Assembly (NCBI GenBank): GCA_028823105.1
Contig: JAPKCC010000022.1
Location: 1-37,629 of the forward strand
Source of the DNA: Phycisphaerales bacterium
Lineage (GTDB): Bacteria > Planctomycetota > Phycisphaerae > Phycisphaerales > SM1A02
Direction: 5' to 3'
Length of the DNA: 37,629 bases
Of the stretch, positions 7,329 through 15,846 are shown one piece after another; position 1 is the first letter of the stretch, and each line of letters opens with the position of its first letter. The translations under genes and the position numbers were made by a program. The notes beneath the pieces are model-generated. The model had not been told where the DNA came from, did not search any database, and saw only the letters and a list, made by a program, of their open reading frames with translations.

Positions 7329-8941
7329 GAAGTCGTGTCCGCCATCGGAGCGTTGGCGGCATCGACCCTTGGAAACAACGCGATCTTCGTGGTCTGGGCG
7401 CCGTCGAGCGAGTTGCCCCAGCAAGCCAGCGTGTCGAGACCACCCTTGGTGGGATCCACGTCGCATCCGATGGCCGGCCAGAGCGTCTCCATGCGTTGCG
7501 GGATGATTGGCCAGAGCATGATCGAGGCGATTCGCACGGCTTCGATGCAGCGGGCGAGCGTCGAGTCGAGTTCATCCTGACGTTCTGGATCCTTGGCGAC
7601 CTTGAACGGTTCGGTGGCATTGATGAAGGCGTCGACGGTTCGAAGCAACCCGATGCCCGCGGCGCAGGCGTCGTCCAGCGCGAAGTCCTCGAGCGCCGCC
7701 CGCCACTCCGCGACGGCCTTGGCGGCAGATGCCTTTAGGTCCCATCCCGGGAAATCGAAACCGGCGTCTACGGGGACCACCCCATCGAAGTACTTGCCGA
7801 GCATCGCGGTGGTCCGACTGGCGCAGTTCCCGACGGTGTTCACGAGATCGGAGGTGTAGGCCTCGTGGAACCCAGCCGCCTGGAAGTCGGCGTCCGTTGC
7901 GCCGAGCGGACCGTTGTTGACCATGTACCAGCGCCAGGCGTCGAGACCGTAGACGTCGAGGTAACGCTCGATGGTGGGCAGGTCCACGAAGTTGCCGAGC
8001 GACTTCGACATCTTCTTGCCTTCGCTGATCCAGAATGAATGAGCGTAGACGGAGCCGGGCATCGGGAGTTCGAGGGCCATCAGGACTGCGGGCCAGATAA
8101 CCGCATGGAACCAGAGGATTTCCTTGCCGATGACGTGGAACGTCGCGGGCCAGTAACGGTGGCGGTCATCATCGGCATCCGCAAGGTTGAGTGCGGTCGC
8201 ATAGTTTAGAAGGGCATCGATCCAGACGTAGATGACGTGCTCTTCATCACCGGGAAACGGAATGCCCCAAGTGAAATTGGTGCGGGTGATCGGAACATCC
8301 TGCAACCCACCTCGAAGTCGGCCAAGTACTTCATTGCGACGAGCCTCCGGTTTTACGAAGCCGGGTTGGTCGGCGAAGAGCGTTTCGAGTCGCTCCTGAT
8401 AGGCGCTGAGTTTGAAGTAGTAGTTCCGTTCGTTGGCTCGGACCAGTGGCTTGCCGGAGATGGGACTGAGGAATTCATTTTCCTTCGCCTTGGTCTCGGT
8501 GACGTACTCCTCTTGGCCTTCGTCGTACCAGCCTTCAAATTCGCCGAGGTAGACATCACCGGTCTCCAGGAGGCGTTTTACGAGCGACTGGACCTGGCGT
8601 TCATGGCGAGGCTCAGTGGTCCGGATGAAATCGTCGTTGGTGAGGTTGAACATCTCCATCACCTTCTGGAACTCGGCGGCATTCTCGTCGGCGAGGGCCT
8701 GCGGTTCGATTCCGCGGGCCTGCGCAGACTTCTCAACCTTGACGCCATGTTCATCGGTGCCGGTGAGAAAGAACACGTCTCGGCCCACGAAGCGCATCGC
8801 ACGCGCCCAGACGTCGCAGAGGGTCGTCGTATAGGCGTGCCCGATGTGTGGCCGGTCGTTGACGTAGTAGATCGGGGTGGTGATGTACGCGGGTGTCAGG
8901 TCGGGCTTCTGGTCTGGATGGAGAGGGTCGGATTGGCTCAT
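7325..8941 (-). CDS. metG: Methionyl-tRNA synthetase
   Basis: This cytoplasmic class I synthetase charges elongator and initiator tRNA-Met. The 538-residue protein shows the HIGH-type signature (PHIGHAYT), [10 protein letters not shown], the WIDALLNY segment and the KMSKS loop ([11 protein letters not shown]). The connective-peptide knuckle reads [13 protein letters not shown], with none of the zinc-binding cysteines found in E. coli-type enzymes. The protein ends without the C-terminal tRNA-binding (EMAP-like) domain, so it is the short form. The ATG at 8941 gives MSQSDPLH just before the conserved [18 protein letters not shown]; a longer frame to 9211 adds unconserved sequence. The stop overlaps the VOC GTG start. 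Confidence 0.96.
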   Translation of the reverse strand: MSQSDPLHPDQKPDLTPAYITTPIYYVNDRPHIGHAYTTTLCDVWARAMRFVGRDVFFLTGTDEHGVKVEKSAQARGIEPQALADENAAEFQKVMEMFNLTNDDFIRTTEPRHERQVQSLVKRLLETGDVYLGEFEGWYDEGQEEYVTETKAKENEFLSPISGKPLVRANERNYYFKLSAYQERLETLFADQPGFVKPEARRNEVLGRLRGGLQDVPITRTNFTWGIPFPGDEEHVIYVWIDALLNYATALNLADADDDRHRYWPATFHVIGKEILWFHAVIWPAVLMALELPMPGSVYAHSFWISEGKKMSKSLGNFVDLPTIERYLDVYGLDAWRWYMVNNGPLGATDADFQAAGFHEAYTSDLVNTVGNCASRTTAMLGKYFDGVVPVDAGFDFPGWDLKASAAKAVAEWRAALEDFALDDACAAGIGLLRTVDAFINATEPFKVAKDPERQDELDSTLARCIEAVRIASIMLWPIIPQRMETLWPAIGCDVDPTKGGLDTLACWGNSLDGAQTTKIALFPRVDAANAPMADTTS

Positions 8942-9155
8942 GGAACGCGAAGTGTAATGGAGAGAACGTTCCACCTTTCCTCTTCGCCTTGCCGGAGGTC
9001 CCAACGGGGAATGCCGATAGGCTCTACGGATAGGAAATGCCGATGCCCGAGGCTCGCGAACCCCTTGGATGGTGAACCTAGATTTAGGGGTGGCTTCGGA
9101 GGGATCTCGCCCTGAGATCCGTGCGGTCATCGGGAAGAGGAAGGAACGTGAATCA

Positions 9156-9845
9156 GTGTCTGAATCCACCACGCCTCGCCGCCCTGGCGGTGATCGACCA
9201 CCTGCTCGCATTTCCGGGCCAGCGGTTCTGGCGGCTCTGTCGATGGTGGCAGCGGCGATTCTCTTCGGGATCTACGGACCGCGAATGCAGCAACGAGGCG
9301 TCCCTCTTCTTGATGGAACGCCGCTGGCCGATCTCCTCCAGGCCATTTCCAGATCTGCCGTGACCTCTCCGCCAATCAAGGTCGATGAACTCGCGGATCC
9401 GCTTGAGATGACCCGAGAAGCAGCCCGCGACCTCGGCGAGGTTCTCGGGCCGGGCATTGAGCCCCCGGTTTTGGAAGAGGTGGGTCTGGCGTTGGTCGGA
9501 TCGACCATCGAACGGGACCTCGTGGGCACCTCTGGCGTGCAGTTGACCTATGAGTCACGCAAGTCCGGTGAGCGGGTTTTCATCTTCGAGGTGGCGGATG
9601 CCGCGCGGTTCACGCACTTTGATCCGCTTGGGCGGCATCTCCCGCTGCTTCCAGGGGCAAGAATCCTTGAGGAAATCGATCAGGGGGTGGAGCGACTCGG
9701 TTTGGTCATCCTCGGTATCGATGGCCATGCCACCGTGATTATCGCCATCAACCTCGAAAAGGCCATCTTGATCGCCGATGTCATCCGACCGGTGCTCGCG
9801 CCGGGTGATTCTGACGCAGAATCCTCCGTGAGCGGGCTATCCTAA
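9156..9845 (+). CDS. Membrane-anchored hypothetical protein, weakly anti-sigma-like
   Basis: The product is 229 residues if translation starts at the GTG at 9156 (MSESTTPRRPGG), which has AGGAAGGAA about 10-15 nt upstream; an ATG at 9069 in frame is the alternative. A Pro/Arg-rich cytoplasmic N-terminus is followed by one transmembrane helix (ISGPAVLAALSMVAAAILFG). The extracytoplasmic domain contains EVGLALVGSTIERDLVG followed by VQLTYESRKSGERVFIFEV. That pattern resembles the periplasmic domain of RsiW-type anti-sigma factors, but there is no N-terminal zinc-finger domain and no adjacent sigma gene. I therefore do not assign that function. It heads a plus-strand run with the secreted protein that starts at 9957. 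Confidence 0.75.
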   Translation: MSESTTPRRPGGDRPPARISGPAVLAALSMVAAAILFGIYGPRMQQRGVPLLDGTPLADLLQAISRSAVTSPPIKVDELADPLEMTREAARDLGEVLGPGIEPPVLEEVGLALVGSTIERDLVGTSGVQLTYESRKSGERVFIFEVADAARFTHFDPLGRHLPLLPGARILEEIDQGVERLGLVILGIDGHATVIIAINLEKAILIADVIRPVLAPGDSDAESSVSGLS

Positions 9846-9881
9846 GAGGGTGAAATCGGCCGATGGAGAACTCTGACGCCG

Positions 9882-9926
9882 GTTCTCCCGGTTGATGCTG
9901 TTCTCCCCGTTCTCCCTGTTCATCGC
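9882..9926 (+). repeat. Five 9-nt GTT-phased repeat units
   Basis: Five consecutive 9-mers each begin with GTT: GTTCTCCCG, GTTGATGCT, GTTCTCCCC, GTTCTCCCT and GTTCATCGC. They sit in the 111-bp gap between two plus-strand genes and end 30 nt before the ATG at 9957. A similar 9-nt array occurs at 29129-29155. The function is unknown. Confidence 0.75.
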
Positions 9927-9956
9927 CACGCTCAAGATTCCCGTCTGGATCCCATC

Positions 9957-11813
9957 ATGTTCCGATTTGCTGCAGCCGCTCCATCTTCCCGCCAGTCGTC
10001 CGCCACCATCTGCCTCTGGTGCCTGCTCGCGGCCACCTGGTTCCTGACCACGCCCGCGGAAGCGCAACGGAAGATCGAAGGACGAAGGTATGGCGGTGGG
10101 AATAGCTCCGGGCAGGCGCTCGGAAGTGGCACCGGCAATCTCCCAAATGGGCAGTTGGGTCGGGATGCGCTAGGCTCGGGGAACGCGCTCGACGCCAACC
10201 TTGAAGTCGGAAGTGGGGGTAGCAACGGGTATTCACGTCGGGCAGCCGCCTTCAGCTATCAGGCGATTCAGGCCCGGAACCTCGGCGTCACGAACAACAT
10301 TGCGGGCGGTCGCGGATTCCGTGGGGACCCGGGCTATACCGCCCCCCGCGATTTTCGTGGGAACGTCGGCGGCGACGACATCTACGGTTTTCAGCGCGAC
10401 TCGGCGCTCAGCAGCGTGCAGTTCCTGACGAGTCCTCAGCGGTTCGATCCGCTCAAGATCAACGCCAATAAGGGGACCTTCCAGTATCGCCGGGACTTCA
10501 CATCACTTCCTGAGGTGAACAATGCCTTTGCGGCACGCCAGATCGGTGATGCCGAGATCAGACTCGATCGAGTGAACTCCGCCATGATCACAGGATCACT
10601 CCTGACCACGGCAGCGGTTCCGGAAGATGCCGGGTTCACCCGGGGCACCATCACGAGTTCGACGGTTCGAGGGATTCAACCCGCGCTACAGTCTGGAAGC
10701 TTCCAACCGCAGAACCTCTTCGACGAAGCCATGCTCTTCGATTATGGCTCGAATTTGAGACTGGACCCTGGAACGGTCAATCCGTTTCAGCCTCGTCCCT
10801 TCCGATCGCCTTGGGAAGACGAGGATGGGAAGCGTCTCATGCCCAAGGAACAGATCGGCGGAATCGTGGTCGGTGGGCTGAATACGCCGACACCCTACGA
10901 GACCATCGTTCAGAGAGTCGTTGAGAATTATGCAGGTCGTGATAACGTCAACATTGATGACAGCGGCATTCTGAGGATGCGCGAAGACCGAGCCCTCATC
11001 GAAGCGAGGATCACGGCACCCAGGATCGGCACGCCCGAGGACGGCAGACCATCAGACAGTTCGGGGAGTTTCGAGGGGCTTTCTCGACCGGAAGATGATC
11101 CGGATGCAGGGATCGGCCCCGCGTTCCGACGATCGGCCACCAAATTCAACGCGGATGATCCGACCACCAACCAGGGCCGGAATCAAGCGGGCTCGTCGAC
11201 GACGGATCCCGCAACCTCTGGTGCCCCCGCCTCTGAAGATGAAGAGGACAATCTAAGGTCATCCGATGCACTCTTCGAGATCTATCGGCATCGAACCGAA
11301 ATCGGCGGTCTCCAGAACTCCGCCGTCTCGGATCGGGCCAGTGAACTGGTGGATCAAGCCGAGGCCTACATGGTCGAGAACAAGTACGCGAAAGCCACGG
11401 ACCGTCTCAAGGACGCCAAGAGGCTGAATCCCGGGAATCCGATGATTGAAGCCGGGCTGGCCAATGCCCAGATCGGATTCGGAGCCTACTTCTCGGCCGA
11501 GCTCACATTGAGCAAGCTCTTCACTCGCAATCCCGAACTCGTCGGCGCCGCCTACAGCGATCCGAAAGTCATCCCGAATAGGACGAATTTGATGATCGCG
11601 GCGAACGACCTCAAGAGCAGAATCACTGCGGGCAAGAGTGCGCGTTCGAGCCGGAACGCCGGCCTTGGTCTGGTACTCGCCTACATCGGATGGCAGGTCG
11701 ACGATCAGTCGATGATCGAGACAGGACTTGGCGAGATCGCCGACTCGCCGCAAGCAGGGCTCGAGGGACTGCTGCGGGCGATCTGGCTGGCTCCCGATAA
11801 CGCTGCTCCCTGA
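9957..11813 (+). CDS. Secreted protein with C-terminal helical (TPR-like) repeats
   Basis: I recognise no named family. The 618-residue protein begins with a Sec signal peptide (hydrophobic ICLWCLLAATWFLTT, cleavage likely after PAEA, about residue 36). A long low-complexity stretch rich in Gly, Asn, Ser and Arg follows (about 37-330) with repeated FRG and GSG motifs, then an acidic, Pro/Ser-rich linker (about 345-430). The last 170 residues are helical, and ELVDQAEAYMVENKYAKATD with RLKDAKRLNPGNPMIEAGLA reads as one or two TPR-like units. A structural or scaffold role in the cell envelope is plausible but inferred. Codon use matches neighbours. The gene lies 30 nt after the 9-nt repeat array and is followed on the same strand by a small charged protein gene. 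Confidence 0.85.
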   Translation: MFRFAAAAPSSRQSSATICLWCLLAATWFLTTPAEAQRKIEGRRYGGGNSSGQALGSGTGNLPNGQLGRDALGSGNALDANLEVGSGGSNGYSRRAAAFSYQAIQARNLGVTNNIAGGRGFRGDPGYTAPRDFRGNVGGDDIYGFQRDSALSSVQFLTSPQRFDPLKINANKGTFQYRRDFTSLPEVNNAFAARQIGDAEIRLDRVNSAMITGSLLTTAAVPEDAGFTRGTITSSTVRGIQPALQSGSFQPQNLFDEAMLFDYGSNLRLDPGTVNPFQPRPFRSPWEDEDGKRLMPKEQIGGIVVGGLNTPTPYETIVQRVVENYAGRDNVNIDDSGILRMREDRALIEARITAPRIGTPEDGRPSDSSGSFEGLSRPEDDPDAGIGPAFRRSATKFNADDPTTNQGRNQAGSSTTDPATSGAPASEDEEDNLRSSDALFEIYRHRTEIGGLQNSAVSDRASELVDQAEAYMVENKYAKATDRLKDAKRLNPGNPMIEAGLANAQIGFGAYFSAELTLSKLFTRNPELVGAAYSDPKVIPNRTNLMIAANDLKSRITAGKSARSSRNAGLGLVLAYIGWQVDDQSMIETGLGEIADSPQAGLEGLLRAIWLAPDNAAP

Positions 11814-11941
11814 ACCCCCAGTCGCTCTCAGGCGCCGCCAAGACCGGTAAGAACCACTACTTCGCGGTGCGGGTGGCGGGACTGAATGCGGGGCGGGATT
11901 GCTGGATGAGCGGGTGGACGGTTGCCGATGAATCGGTATGA
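11810..11941 (+). CDS. Possible tiny ORF coupled to the next gene
   Basis: Between the secreted-protein stop (11813) and the ATG at 11938 lies an open frame whose TGA (11939-11941) overlaps that ATG as ATGA. It has a protein-like composition (TGKNHYFAVRVAGLNAGRD, then CWMSGWTVADESV). The only upstream starts are a CTG at 11810, overlapping the preceding stop, or an internal GTG at 11867; neither has a clear ribosome binding site. It could be a small coupled protein, a frameshifted tail of the preceding gene, or chance. I recognise no family. Confidence 0.25.
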   Translation: MNPQSLSGAAKTGKNHYFAVRVAGLNAGRDCWMSGWTVADESV

Positions 11942-12243
11942 GCATCTCCGGCATACCTCCTGAGATTTCAGCACTTCAAGCGACTCAAGCCCAGCGCGAA
12001 GCCGCCAAGGCTCGTGACCGCTCGCGCTTCGGATCCGAGCGAGGCCGGAAGACCAACGCTGAGGATGAGCAGTTCCGAGTCGCGGGGCTCGAAGACTCGG
12101 CCGCGATTCGTGGTCTCGACGAAGAGGAGTTGCTCGCCGATGAACGAAGTCGAGGGCAACGCGAATCGCAACGCGAAGAGATCGACGGTCGGCGCGAGTC
12201 CTCGCCGGAGGACGAGAATCCGAGGTTGGACGTCACGGCGTAA
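11938..12243 (+). CDS. Small highly charged hypothetical protein
   Basis: The 101-residue protein is dominated by Arg, Glu, Asp, Gln and Ser. It starts MSISGIPPEISALQATQAQR, continues EAAKARDRSRFGSERGRK, and ends PEDENPRLDVTA. A helical N-terminal third is followed by an apparently disordered acidic/basic tail. There is no signal peptide, membrane segment or Cys. I recognise no family, but the frame has normal codon use and a defined C-terminus. A competing 231-codon minus-strand frame over the same DNA has poor composition and is rejected. The start overlaps the stop of the tiny upstream frame (ATGA). It may be a cytoplasmic adaptor, which is a guess. Confidence 0.65.
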   Translation: MSISGIPPEISALQATQAQREAAKARDRSRFGSERGRKTNAEDEQFRVAGLEDSAAIRGLDEEELLADERSRGQRESQREEIDGRRESSPEDENPRLDVTA

Positions 12244-12275
12244 AGAGCTTCACGCGAGGCGTTCACCGCTGACGG

Positions 12276-13190
12276 TCAGCCGATGCCCCCGGCATCACCT
12301 TGAAATCCACGAGACGTCCGAACGCCGAGATTTCGATGAATCCTCAGGGTCGCGTCGGACTTGTTGAGCGTATAGAAGTGAATGCCGTCGACCTGGCGGT
12401 CGAGGAGATCCCGGCACTGCTCGGTCGCCCAGTGAACGCCGATCTCCGCGATCGACTCGTCATCGCCCTCTGGGGCTCGAGCAAGTGATCGTTGCAGTGA
12501 CGCGGGGAAGACGGTTCCCGCCGCGAGTCCGGCCATCCGGCGAATACTCTTGCGAGTACTGATCGGCATGATTCCCGCGATGATCGGGATCTCGATTCCG
12601 ACGAGTCGACAACGATCCTTCCAATCATGAAACGCGTGGTTGTCGAAGAAGAGCTGCGTGCAGATCCAGTCGGAGCCCGCATCGACTTTCGCCTGCAAAT
12701 GATCCATGCATTCGAGGGTGTTCGGGGTGTCGGGGTGACCCTCGGGAAAGCCTGCGACCCCGATCCGGAATCGATGACCATGCCGCTCGCCAAACGATCG
12801 AATATGCGCGACGAGGTCGGACGCAAAATTGAAGTCGCCCGTCGGCACCTCAACGCCCTCCGCGGGTGGATCTCCGCGTAAGGCCAGAATCGCATCGACG
12901 CCGGCTTCGGCATATCGCTCGAGAATCCGGTCGATATCGTCGCTTCGGTGGCCCACGCAGGTGAGATGGGGGACTGGAGCGAGGGAGGTGTCGTTGATCA
13001 GGCGTTCGACGAGATCGTGAGTGCGATCTCGCGTCGTTCCGCCCGCTCCATAGGTGACCGAGACGAAGGATGGTTCGAGCGGTATCAATTCGCCGATTCG
13101 GCGATCGAGTGCCTCCCAGCCGGCAGGGGTCGCCGGGGGGAAGAATTCGAAGGAGATGGTGGGGGAACTGCCCGTGCTCGTGTCCGCCAT
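12276..13190 (-). CDS. metF: 5,10-methylenetetrahydrofolate reductase
   Basis: This FAD-dependent enzyme reduces methylene-THF to methyl-THF, which supplies the methyl group for methionine synthesis. The 304-residue protein is a TIM barrel of normal MetF length. It shows TISFEFFPPATPAGWEAL, SVTYGAGGTTRDRTHDLVER, HLTCVGHRSDDIDRIL, the ILALRGDPP loop, VAGFPEGHP and the late QLFFDNHAFHDW segment, all characteristic of the family. I chose the ATG at 13190 (MADTSTG), which lies ten residues before the conserved SFEFFPP; an in-frame ATG at 13229 is possible and neither has a strong ribosome binding site. The gene is divergent from rex with about 64 bp between starts. Confidence 0.94.
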   Translation of the reverse strand: MADTSTGSSPTISFEFFPPATPAGWEALDRRIGELIPLEPSFVSVTYGAGGTTRDRTHDLVERLINDTSLAPVPHLTCVGHRSDDIDRILERYAEAGVDAILALRGDPPAEGVEVPTGDFNFASDLVAHIRSFGERHGHRFRIGVAGFPEGHPDTPNTLECMDHLQAKVDAGSDWICTQLFFDNHAFHDWKDRCRLVGIEIPIIAGIMPISTRKSIRRMAGLAAGTVFPASLQRSLARAPEGDDESIAEIGVHWATEQCRDLLDRQVDGIHFYTLNKSDATLRIHRNLGVRTSRGFQGDAGGIG

Positions 13191-13254
13191 GGGGGCATGA
13201 TAGGGGTGTCGCGGATTACTGTCGTTCATCCGGCTGCTCGATAGACTTCGGAGT

Positions 13255-13911
13255 GTGCCTTCCCGCCACCAGATTCCTGCGCCGACCGTCAAACGGCTCA
13301 CCCTCTATCTCAGAGAGGTTGAGCGTCGTCTCTCACAAGGCGAGACCAGCGTGAGTTCACGCCAGCTTGGACAGGGGCTCGGCGTCACGGATACCCAGAT
13401 CCGGAAGGACCTTTCCTGGTTCGGCCAGTTCGGACAGGCGGGGGTCGGCTACGCCATCGAAGATCTGGCGACCCGACTCCGACAGATTCTCGGAAAGGAC
13501 CGGGTCTGGAAGACCGCGCTCGTGGGTGCCGGCCGCCTCGGTCAGGCGATCATGTCCTATGGTCCGTTTGCGAGAGATGGATTCGAGATCGCCGCGGTCT
13601 TCGATGCTGATCCGAGTCTCATTGGTTCTGAGGTCGGCGGCCGCCGAATTCGTCCTATGGAGGAACTCGACCAGATCGTGCGGGAACGGGAGATCATGCT
13701 GGGGATCGTCTCGGTTCCCAAGGAAGCGGCACAATCGATTGCGGAGCGGTTGATTGACGCGGGCGTGCTCGGCATCCTGAATTTTGCGCCGGTTCGACTC
13801 GACGTCGCGGATCGAGCAAGTGTGGTGAGCGTAGACTTCTCGGCGAGGCTCGAACAGTTGGCGTTCCAGGTTTCGTTGGGCTTGAAAGGATCGATCGATG
13901 GCGATGATTGA
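13255..13911 (+). CDS. rex: Redox-sensing transcriptional repressor Rex
   Basis: Rex senses the NADH/NAD ratio and represses fermentation and respiration genes when NAD is high. The 218-residue protein has an N-terminal winged helix (TVKRLTLYLREVERRL, SSRQLGQGLGVTDTQIRKDL, SWFGQFGQAGVGYAIEDL). A Rossmann NAD-binding domain follows, with the ALVGAGRLGQAI glycine loop near residues 85-96 and the later GILNFAPVRLDV segment. The C-terminal swapped helix is present, so the protein looks complete. The start is GTG with a weak CGGAG upstream. Its 3' end overlaps the next lipoprotein gene by 14 bp, so Rex heads a multigene plus-strand run. I see no clear TTGTGA-N6-TCACAA-type operator in the short metF-rex gap. 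Confidence 0.93.
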   Translation: MPSRHQIPAPTVKRLTLYLREVERRLSQGETSVSSRQLGQGLGVTDTQIRKDLSWFGQFGQAGVGYAIEDLATRLRQILGKDRVWKTALVGAGRLGQAIMSYGPFARDGFEIAAVFDADPSLIGSEVGGRRIRPMEELDQIVREREIMLGIVSVPKEAAQSIAERLIDAGVLGILNFAPVRLDVADRASVVSVDFSARLEQLAFQVSLGLKGSIDGDD

Positions 13912-14554
13912 GCACGCATCCTCCGTTCGGACGTTCGTCCTTCTTGTGGTGGTCGGCACGGCCGCTCAGATGGGGATCGGTTGCAGCGTCCAGCTGGGTC
14001 CGAGCAAGGGGAGCGTCTCCCAGGCGGCGGAGATTCGAACCTTGAAGGACGAGGTCGTCCGCTTGGAGGGTGAGCACGCTCGACTCGAAGGCGATCTGCA
14101 GAGTCTCCAAGCCGATCTTTCACCCGCCGAACTCGACCGGCGGGTCGGAATCCCCGTGGCGAATAGGGTGGCAGTGGCGTCCGGTTCGACGGTGCGACTG
14201 GCTGATTCGGGGTCGGAGTTGCGTCTCCGCCTCCGCACCGAGGACGGGTTCAGTCGCTTCGTACAGACCACTGGTCCGGTTCAGGTTTCGGCGATCGCCT
14301 TCGATGCCGCCCAACTGCCGAGGTCGTTGGGCGACTGGACGATCGACGCGACGTCGTGGCGGAGCTCCCTGCGAGAGGGATTCACCGGGACGGCGTATGC
14401 CCTTGACCTGCCCCTTCCTGGAGACTTCGATCTGTCGTCGGGAATGGAGATATTGATTCGGGTGGAGATCTCGGATCCGAGGGTCGAGGAACCATTGGCC
14501 TCCGAATTCTCGATTCCCGTGACCGGCCCGCTCCCTCCGAGGACGCCCGCATGA
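13898..14554 (+). CDS. Predicted lipoprotein with coiled coil, unknown function
   Basis: The 218-residue product starts with a hydrophobic signal (FVLLVVVGTAAQMGIGC) ending in a lipobox-like MGIGC, so it is probably lipidated at Cys near residue 28. A short coiled coil follows (AAEIRTLKDEVVRLEGEHAR and the next helix up to about residue 70). The remainder is a beta-rich domain ending GPLPPRTPA, with no recognised family. It overlaps rex at the 5' end and its TGA overlaps the ATG of the next gene (ATGA), so it belongs to a translationally coupled rex-lipoprotein-lipoprotein set. Alternative ATGs at 13898 and 13904 give almost the same protein. Confidence 0.8.
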   Translation: MAMIEHASSVRTFVLLVVVGTAAQMGIGCSVQLGPSKGSVSQAAEIRTLKDEVVRLEGEHARLEGDLQSLQADLSPAELDRRVGIPVANRVAVASGSTVRLADSGSELRLRLRTEDGFSRFVQTTGPVQVSAIAFDAAQLPRSLGDWTIDATSWRSSLREGFTGTAYALDLPLPGDFDLSSGMEILIRVEISDPRVEEPLASEFSIPVTGPLPPRTPA

Positions 14555-14796
14555 ACCATCCCCGACTCAACCGCCTGCCACATTCGGGATCACGACTCGC
14601 ACGGCGGTACGTCATGCCTCTGTTGGTTCTGGCGACCTTTGGTGGTTGCCAGCAACTCCTGTTCGATCCCGATGACCCACGGACCCAGTTCGAGGTTCAT
14701 GACCGCATGAGGCAGCGATATATTCCTTTGGAAGAGCAGGACGTCTTCGGGCAGCCCCAACCGGCGCTTCGTGCACGCCTTTCTCCGGATGCCTGA
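14551..14796 (+). CDS. Small lipoprotein, unknown function
   Basis: The 81-residue protein has a basic N-terminus, a hydrophobic stretch (VMPLLVLATFGGC) with a GGC lipobox at about residue 33, and a short polar mature part (FDPDDPRTQFEVHDRMRQRY) followed by a Pro/Gln-rich end. It is short but has strong context: ATGA overlap with the preceding lipoprotein gene. I recognise no family. It may be a periplasmic partner of the preceding lipoprotein. Confidence 0.75.
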   Translation: MNHPRLNRLPHSGSRLARRYVMPLLVLATFGGCQQLLFDPDDPRTQFEVHDRMRQRYIPLEEQDVFGQPQPALRARLSPDA

Positions 14797-15002
14797 CGTT
14801 CTCGAACGGTCCGGTATCATTTTGGGCAGGGTGGGCCGACCGGTGGGATCCCTTCAGTTGCACCCATCCAAATCTCCAGATCAACCTGTGGGCAGGATCC
14901 ACAGGAGATCCGCTTGATTGATGAATGCTCACCCTCTGTTCTGGCCGATGGAGGAGGGAGACGAGAGACGACAAAAGTAGTCCCGAGCGGCGGGATACAC
15001 CC

Positions 15003-15746
15003 ATGGGACAGGCTCGCAAGGATCGCGAGCTTGAACGAGGGCATGGCGGCGTGACGAAGCAAGACCAACTCGCTGAACCAAACGGCTTCAACTATCGGAC
15101 ACAGATTGTCTGGATCGCCTTCATGGCGTGCATGACCGTGTTCGGCTTGTTCTTCATCCTCACCAAGCCTCATCCGAGCAGCGTGCTGGGCGAATTACCG
15201 CTCGCGTCGTCATCCGCATTGCTCAGTCCGGATCATGCCGGCATCAGGGACGGTTTCGGGCCGCAGACAGCCGATCTCAAGAACATCTGGAGCAAGATCG
15301 TCATTCACGATTCGGGGTTCTACTTCGATGATGCGGAAGACATCGCTCGGCGGCACATGGCAGGCGGACTTCAGGACATCGGCTACCACTTCGTGATCGG
15401 AAACGGAAACGGGAGCCTCGCAGACGGACAGATCTTCGTCTCGAATCGTTGGGACCTGCAACTCGCTGGCGCTCATGTTGCATCGCGAACCGGTGCCGAT
15501 CCGTTTGAAGCGGACGAAATCAACCGCGTGGCCGTCGGCATCTGCTTGGTGGGGAATGGCGAGCAATCGACGTTCACGCCCTCGCAGACCCATGCCCTCG
15601 CCAACCTGGTGACCAGTCTCCAACGTCGTCTGGATATCGCCGACGGGTTGGTGCTTCTCCACTCCGACCTGAGCGACGTTCGCAGCCCTGGGCGGTTCTT
15701 CCCCGCGGCAAAGTTTGAAGCGCACCTCGCCGGCACCGGCAACTGA
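15003..15746 (+). CDS. Membrane-anchored N-acetylmuramoyl-L-alanine amidase-like protein
   Basis: The 247-residue protein has one N-terminal transmembrane helix (IVWIAFMACMTVFGLFFIL, about residues 36-54) and a C-terminal domain of the amidase-2/PGRP fold. Recognisable elements are IWSKIVIHDSG with the first zinc His, GLQDIGYHFVIGNG with the conserved Tyr, LQLAGAHVAS, the NRVAVGICLVGNGE strand, and a final LLHSDLSDVRSPGRFFP. In catalytic members the last motif supplies His plus Cys or Asp as zinc ligands; here the third-ligand position appears to be Ser. It may therefore bind peptidoglycan-like ligands with weak or altered catalysis. I chose the ATG at 15003 (MGQARKD), as the upstream extension to 14925 is unconserved. 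It lies 206 bp after the lipoprotein gene. Confidence 0.82.
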   Translation: MGQARKDRELERGHGGVTKQDQLAEPNGFNYRTQIVWIAFMACMTVFGLFFILTKPHPSSVLGELPLASSSALLSPDHAGIRDGFGPQTADLKNIWSKIVIHDSGFYFDDAEDIARRHMAGGLQDIGYHFVIGNGNGSLADGQIFVSNRWDLQLAGAHVASRTGADPFEADEINRVAVGICLVGNGEQSTFTPSQTHALANLVTSLQRRLDIADGLVLLHSDLSDVRSPGRFFPAAKFEAHLAGTGN

Positions 15747-15754
15747 AGGCCCCC

Positions 15755-15773
15755 GATCGTCCTTTGGACGATC
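15755..15773. other. Intergenic hairpin between amidase and kinase genes
   Basis: A perfect 8-bp stem (GATCGTCC with its complement) closes a TTT loop in the 100-bp gap. There is no U-run after it, so it is not a canonical terminator. It may stabilise or attenuate the transcript between the two genes, which is speculative. Confidence 0.45.
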
Positions 15774-15846
15774 TCCGAAGGGCACCGGGCCGTGATCGGA
15801 AATCGACATGCGCCACGGACTGCAAACGCCCTGAATCAGGACCGTC

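Noticed and set aside
11259-11954. 231-codon minus-strand frame
   Set aside because: Antisense to the secreted-protein gene; Arg/Pro/Ser-rich start and no motifs.
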